Assembly (NCBI GenBank): GCA_002104935.1
Contig: MCGT01000043.1
Span: 140,213 to 204,212, forward strand
Length of the DNA: 64,000 nucleotides
Reading direction: 5' to 3'
Origin: Hesseltinella vesiculosa
Taxonomy: Eukaryota > Mucoromycota > Mucoromycetes > Mucorales > Cunninghamellaceae
In this document: positions 59,971 to 64,000 of the stretch, piece after piece
Numbering within the stretch: position 1 is the stretch's first letter
Layout of the letters: the number at the start of each line of letters is the position of its first letter
Translations under genes and position numbers: made by a program
Notes under the pieces: model-generated
The model's input: the letters and a program-made list of their open reading frames with translations, nothing else
Database searches by the model: none
What the model was told of the DNA's origin: nothing

Positions 59971-62560
59971 CCAACTCTCCTTTGCTGTGGTTGGCTTTGT
60001 GCAAGAGTCCGGACGGCCTGGCTGTTCCGGCTCGCCTTCTACAATCATTCCACCTTGGTCACGTCCACCTCTTGCCTTCGCTCTCTTGCTGTTACTGTAA
60101 CACTGAAGAAGGTGACAAGGCTACGCCGTCTACAATCTCCAGCCAACGCTGAGCAATGGATCTGCACGCTATGCATGCACATGTTGATGGCGTTGACCAT
60201 GAATTTTCCAGCAGCTTTGCAATGAATGGCGAGCTTTGCTCTGTCTGCCATGGGTATGTTGACGCGGTACAGTAAGAGATGCGATGAGTAAAGACGGAAA
60301 AGCAGCGATGATTCTTTTTTTTTTTTTTTTTTGCAAGATCATCCAGTTACAAAAGAAATCGTACGGTACCGTACTGTAATTAAAGGTGAGGCTTTCAGTA
60401 AGGATACCGGTAAGAGACTTGAAAAGATGTAAAGTGTTTATTACTGCGCTGAATGAACAATAAACGCTACTCAACATGTAATTTACTGTAAGCAGCGTGA
60501 TGCAAGAGGTAGTTTCAAAGATTAACGAGCAGTGACGTTCTGAATTGCACAGGGAGGCGGTGAGATACTGTAGGAAGAAAAAAAAAACCAGACACCGTTT
60601 TTTTTTTTTTCGCTTTCTCAGATCGTTGAGGACCCCCTGGCAAAAATTGGCGATTTCTTCATTTTTAGAGTGGTCAAAAGTTGGCTGAGCGATCTTTATC
60701 AGTCGGAGTGATTTTTTCAGGATCATCATCATTCTTTGGTTTGTACACTATTGCAAAATGTCACATCGTTCTGATCATCCAAAAGTATTGTGCAGTGTTT
60801 GCTTTTTTTTCTTTCTTTTTTTTTTTCGAAACGAAGAGGATTGCACATTCAACTTCCGCGCAGTTACTTTTTTTTTTTTTTCAGGGCAGTGGTTTTTTTT
60901 TTCGAATCGACTGCTTTTTGTTTTTACCATCCAACGATCAGCGAACTGAAATGCACAACGAGTAGGAGCAGCAGCAGCAGTGGTGCAGCAGTGGTGCAGC
61001 AGATTGATCGCTGCTAAAAAAAGGAAAACGACATACGGTAGCCCAAACGATTCACATGGTGCAAGAGCATTTACATGCAAGGTTAAAGTAAGATTGAAGA
61101 GGTTGGTGAGAAGCATCAATATTTTTTGGTTTTATGGATTAATACGGTATCAAACAGATGCATCAAAAAAGAAAGAAATGGAGACACGCGATTTCAGTAC
61201 CACAGCTTCTCTCTCTTTTTTTTTTTACATCAAACATGCAACTTGATGATTTTAACACAGAAAGTATTGTACACAAATGAGAAGAAACGTACTGAAAATG
61301 ATGTCAAGGAGCAGCAAGATTATGCTGCAGATGCGACGTAATTATGATGGATGCCATGAGGATTAGAAAAGCCAAGAAAAGTTTAAGGTTGAATACCAAT
61401 GCATTGATGTTCTTTGCAAAGGTGTTGGACCGCTTGGAACTGTGCTAGTTTTTTTTTTCTTTATTAAAGCTAGCATTGTAAAGTTGAGAGACAAGTAATT
61501 TTTTTTTTTGCAAGATCATCGAGTAAAAAATCAATCGCAATCGAGGGGAACATACCGGTATGAAGAGATACTGTACTGTACAGTAAAAAGTGTGTATTAC
61601 TGTTGGTGATCGAACAAGAAACGCTGAGCAAGAGAAGCTGAGCAAGAGAAGCAATACCCGGTATTGAAGAGTTGTTTTGCTTTTTGACTAATCATACAAC
61701 TTGCTGGAAACATCATAATGTAAGAGGCATTTTCTACAATTAACGAGTAGTGGCGTTCTGAAGTGCACAGTGAGGATATGAATGTTGTCAGAGATTAGAA
61801 AAGAAAAAAGATACGACGCTTACTTTTTTTTTTACAAAGCGAGAGTGTTCAGTTTGCACGCAGTTGAATTATTTTTTATCGTCTTTTTTTCAGTGTACGG
61901 TACACTCAATCTTCTGGTTTTTGTTTTGTCATACAACAACCAGAGACATCTATAATATTGTACAGTATAAATGGATCATGTACCGGTACGGTACCGGTAA
62001 GTGAAAGTAAAAAAAAAAATCATTGTTGTTCAGTGAAACTGTTGGCTGCCCAGTAGGTAAGCGGTACAGTACCGGTGTTTGTCTGGGTAAACTTACAGTA
62101 TACTGTAACTGGACTTAATAAAAAAAAGAAAAAGGAAACAGTATAGAAAAACCTTTATTTGATGTTAGTGCACTACCGGTATTACAGTAGGGATTATTGA
62201 GATAGACTTACCACTATGAGCAAGTGGTTTTTGTATACTGGTACGTGCAAAAAAAAAAAGGAAAAGAGGGAGAGAAAAAAAGGAAAAAAGGAAGAGAAAA
62301 AAGAAAAAGAGGCAGGGAAAGAAAAGTAAAAAAATATATAAGAAAACCTAAAAAAGGAGGGGGCAATGTCAATTCTTAACACCGGTACCGGTATACCGGT
62401 AAGGTATCTAAAAAAGGACACTGGATGCCTTTTTTTCACGTTAAACATGATGCTCTCGTGGCTGCCAATTGTATTCACACCACAGCTTCTGATGACATAC
62501 GGTACAGTACTGTACCGGTATTGTACAGAGGTACGGTACCGGTAGAGTAAAAATAACCAC
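59971..62560. other. Gene-poor AT-rich region with TACCGGTA palindromes
   Basis: No gene is recognised. It contains one degenerate dispersed-repeat copy (60610-60860, minus), many homopolymer runs, GTACTGTAC-like and TACCGGTA palindromes (for example 60405, 61552, 61981, 61992, and a cluster at 62380-62402), and an A/G-rich stretch at 62250-62360. Confidence 0.6.
60610..60860 (-). repeat. Dispersed ~300-bp repeat family, copy 5
   Basis: The minus strand reads GCGCGGAAGTTGAATGTGC, an internal A-run, GATGATGATCCTGAAAAAAT, GCTCAGCCAACTTTTGACCA, then a gap of about a dozen codons relative to copy 3, AAAAATGAAGAAATCGCC and GATCTGAGAAAG. The same peptide frame as in copies 1-3 stays open (MMMILKKSLRLIKIAQPTFD). 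Confidence 0.65.
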
Positions 62561-62569
62561 ACTCTGTGG

Positions 62570-63180
62570 GCAAAAAAAGCTGGGCGACATGTTTACGGGG
62601 CATACCGGTAAAACATACGAAGATTTACCGGAAATACCGGTAATAAAATATTTGGCCGAGACTTTCAGCAAAAAAAAGGTGGGCGACATGTTTGCTCAGC
62701 ATAAAACATGCGAAGATTTACCGAAAAAAAATAAAATATTTGGCCGAGACTTTCAGCAAAAAAAAGGTGGGCGACATGTTTACGTGGCATAAAACATGCG
62801 AAGATTTACCGAAAAAAAAATAAAATATTTGGCCGAGACTTTCAGAAAAAAAAGTTAGGCAACATGTTTACGTGGCATACTGTAAAACATGCGAAGATTG
62901 ACCGGAAAAAAATAAAATATTTGGCCCAGGCTTTCGGCAAAAAAAAAACTGGGCGGCATGTTTGCTCGACATAAAACAAGCGAAGATTAACCGAAAAAAA
63001 TAAAATACTGTATTTGGCCCAGACTTTCAGCGAAAAAAAACTGGGCGACGTGTTTGCACGGCATAAAACATGCGATGATTGGCCGAAAAAAATAAAACGC
63101 TTGGCCCAGACGTTCAGCAAAAAAAAACTGGGCGACGTGTTTGCTTGGTACAAAACATGCCCATACTCTCAGCAAAAAAA
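62570..63180 (+). repeat. Tandem repeat, about 87-100 bp units, seven copies
   Basis: Units share GGGCGACATGTTTNCNYGGC, ATAAAACATGCGAAGATTTA, CCGAAAAAAATAAAATATTT and GGCCGAGACTTTCAGCAAAA. GGGCGACATG-type landmarks occur at 62582, 62682, 62769, 62856, 62951, 63042 and 63130. Length differences lie mostly in A-runs. Peptides such as TFSKKKLGDVFARHKTC recur on the plus strand, but the frame changes between units. Confidence 0.9.
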
Positions 63181-63216
63181 GATTTATGACATACGGTATT
63201 TCCAGGGCACAAACTT

Positions 63217-63750
63217 ACCGTAATTTAACTTAAATTAATTAAACTAACTTAAGTCAGCTAAAATTAACTTAATTCAACTTAATTCAACTTAAATTAGCTT
63301 AAATTAGCGAAAATCAACTAAAATTAAATTAAATTAACTTAATTGAACTTAATTCAACTAAAATTAACTTAATTTAACTTAATTTAACTTAATTTAACTT
63401 AATTTAACTTAATTTAACTTAATTTAACTTAATTTAACTTAATTTAACTTAATTTAACTTAGCTTAACATAACTTTGTTTAAATTAACTTAACTTACAGT
63501 AACTTAGCTTAACTTACATTAACTAAGCTTAACTTAAATTAACTTAGTTTAACTTAGCTTAACTTAAAGTAACTTAGCTTAAATTAAATTAAATTAAATT
63601 AAATTAACTTAACTTGCATTAAATTAAATTATCATAACTTACAGTAAATTAAATTAAATTAACTTAAATCAACGTAACTTTGCTAAAATTAACATAAATT
63701 AACTAAAATTAACATAAATTAAATTAAATTAACTAAAACTAACTTATTAC
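63217..63750. repeat. AATTTAACTT 10-bp AT satellite
   Basis: An almost G/C-free array of AACTTAATTT/AATTTAACTT with period 10 (also 5-bp AATTA/ACTTA sub-units). It is perfect for about nine units at about 63367-63460 and degenerate to either side. No ORF and no spacers. Confidence 0.95.
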
Positions 63751-63773
63751 CGGTATATGCAACTATAACACAA

Positions 63774-64000
63774 CCAATGAACGACGTTGAACGAACATTG
63801 TACGACAGGAACTGACCAATGAGCGATGTTGCATGAATTATGTGCGACACAAAATGAACAAAATTTGACAAAAAATACGTATTGAACAACAAAAACTGAC
63901 CAATGAGCGACGTTGCATGAACAATGTACGACACAAACTGACCAATGAACAATGTTGCAGGAATTACGTGCGACACAAATGACGAAAATATGATTGGTCG
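63774..64000. repeat. 42-bp tandem repeat running to the window edge
   Basis: CCAATGARCGAYGTTGCATG followed by AAYWATGTRCGACACAAACTGA recurs at 63774, 63816, 63900 and 63942, exactly 42 bp apart, with one diverged unit at 63858. The minus strand is open as a 14-residue repeat (FVSYIVHATSLIGQ-like). It continues beyond the window. Confidence 0.85.

Noticed and set aside
62570..64000. CRISPR-like arrays
   Set aside because: The units are contiguous tandem repeats without unique spacers, in a eukaryotic genome, with no cas-like genes.

Overview
The window is nuclear DNA of a fungus, most likely an early-diverging one (Mucoromycota, probably Mucorales-like). Genes are dense and split by many short introns (about 50-110 nt), nearly all GT-AG with a few GC-AG. 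Introns and spacers are full of long poly(A)/poly(T) tracts. Species was not determined. Exon coordinates below come from joining splice sites by eye and checking that the summed exons keep the reading frame.

Layout. 0.85-5.1 kb: a full-length ABCB/P-glycoprotein exporter (+). 6.6-9.6 kb: a CDC7-type kinase (-). 10.1-11.8 kb: TRM11, a tRNA m2G10 methyltransferase (+), with an apparent 3-nt exon that completes its catalytic motif. 12.0-14.6 kb: a FAT1-type very-long-chain acyl-CoA synthetase (+). 17.5-19.9 kb: a RanBPM/GID1-like SPRY-LisH-CTLH protein (+). 20.0-20.4 kb: a small Gag1-like clamp protein (-). 21.2-21.7 kb: mitochondrial ribosomal protein uS7 (-). 21.9-23.2 kb: GPN2 GTPase (-). 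23.7-25.2 kb: a decayed, probably mobile-element-related gene (-), with an inverted partial copy at 25.8 kb. 26.1-27.4 kb: RBM22/SLT11 splicing factor (-), divergent from MCM4 (+, 27.7-31.0 kb). 31.8-33.7 kb: an AreA/NIT2-like GATA factor (+).

33.0-44.3 kb is the most unusual part. A block running from the 3' half of the GATA gene, through a C2H2-finger gene of unknown function, to the 3' half of eIF3d is present twice in tandem. Copy A keeps the intact GATA gene and a broken eIF3d end. Copy B keeps a broken GATA end and the intact eIF3d gene (43.7-45.5 kb, -). The junction holds 1.5 kb of two AAAGTGG-containing minisatellites. Copy B also carries a 1-kb foldback element and an insertion with an OTU-like fragment.

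45.7-55 kb returns to ordinary housekeeping genes: a snapin-like BLOC-1 subunit (+), an unknown conserved protein (-), a class I methyltransferase (+), an alpha/beta hydrolase (+), an F-box-like protein (+), UTP4 (+) and an ACBD6-like acyl-CoA-binding ankyrin protein (-). 56.5-59.6 kb is a frameshifted Tnp2/CACTA-type transposase. 60-64 kb is gene-poor: TACCGGTA palindromes, an about 88-bp tandem repeat, a 10-bp AT repeat and a 42-bp repeat running off the end. CDC7 kinase and MCM4, one of its known substrates, lie in the same window, and several housekeeping pairs (CDC7/TRM11, RBM22/MCM4, eIF3d/snapin) share short divergent promoter regions.
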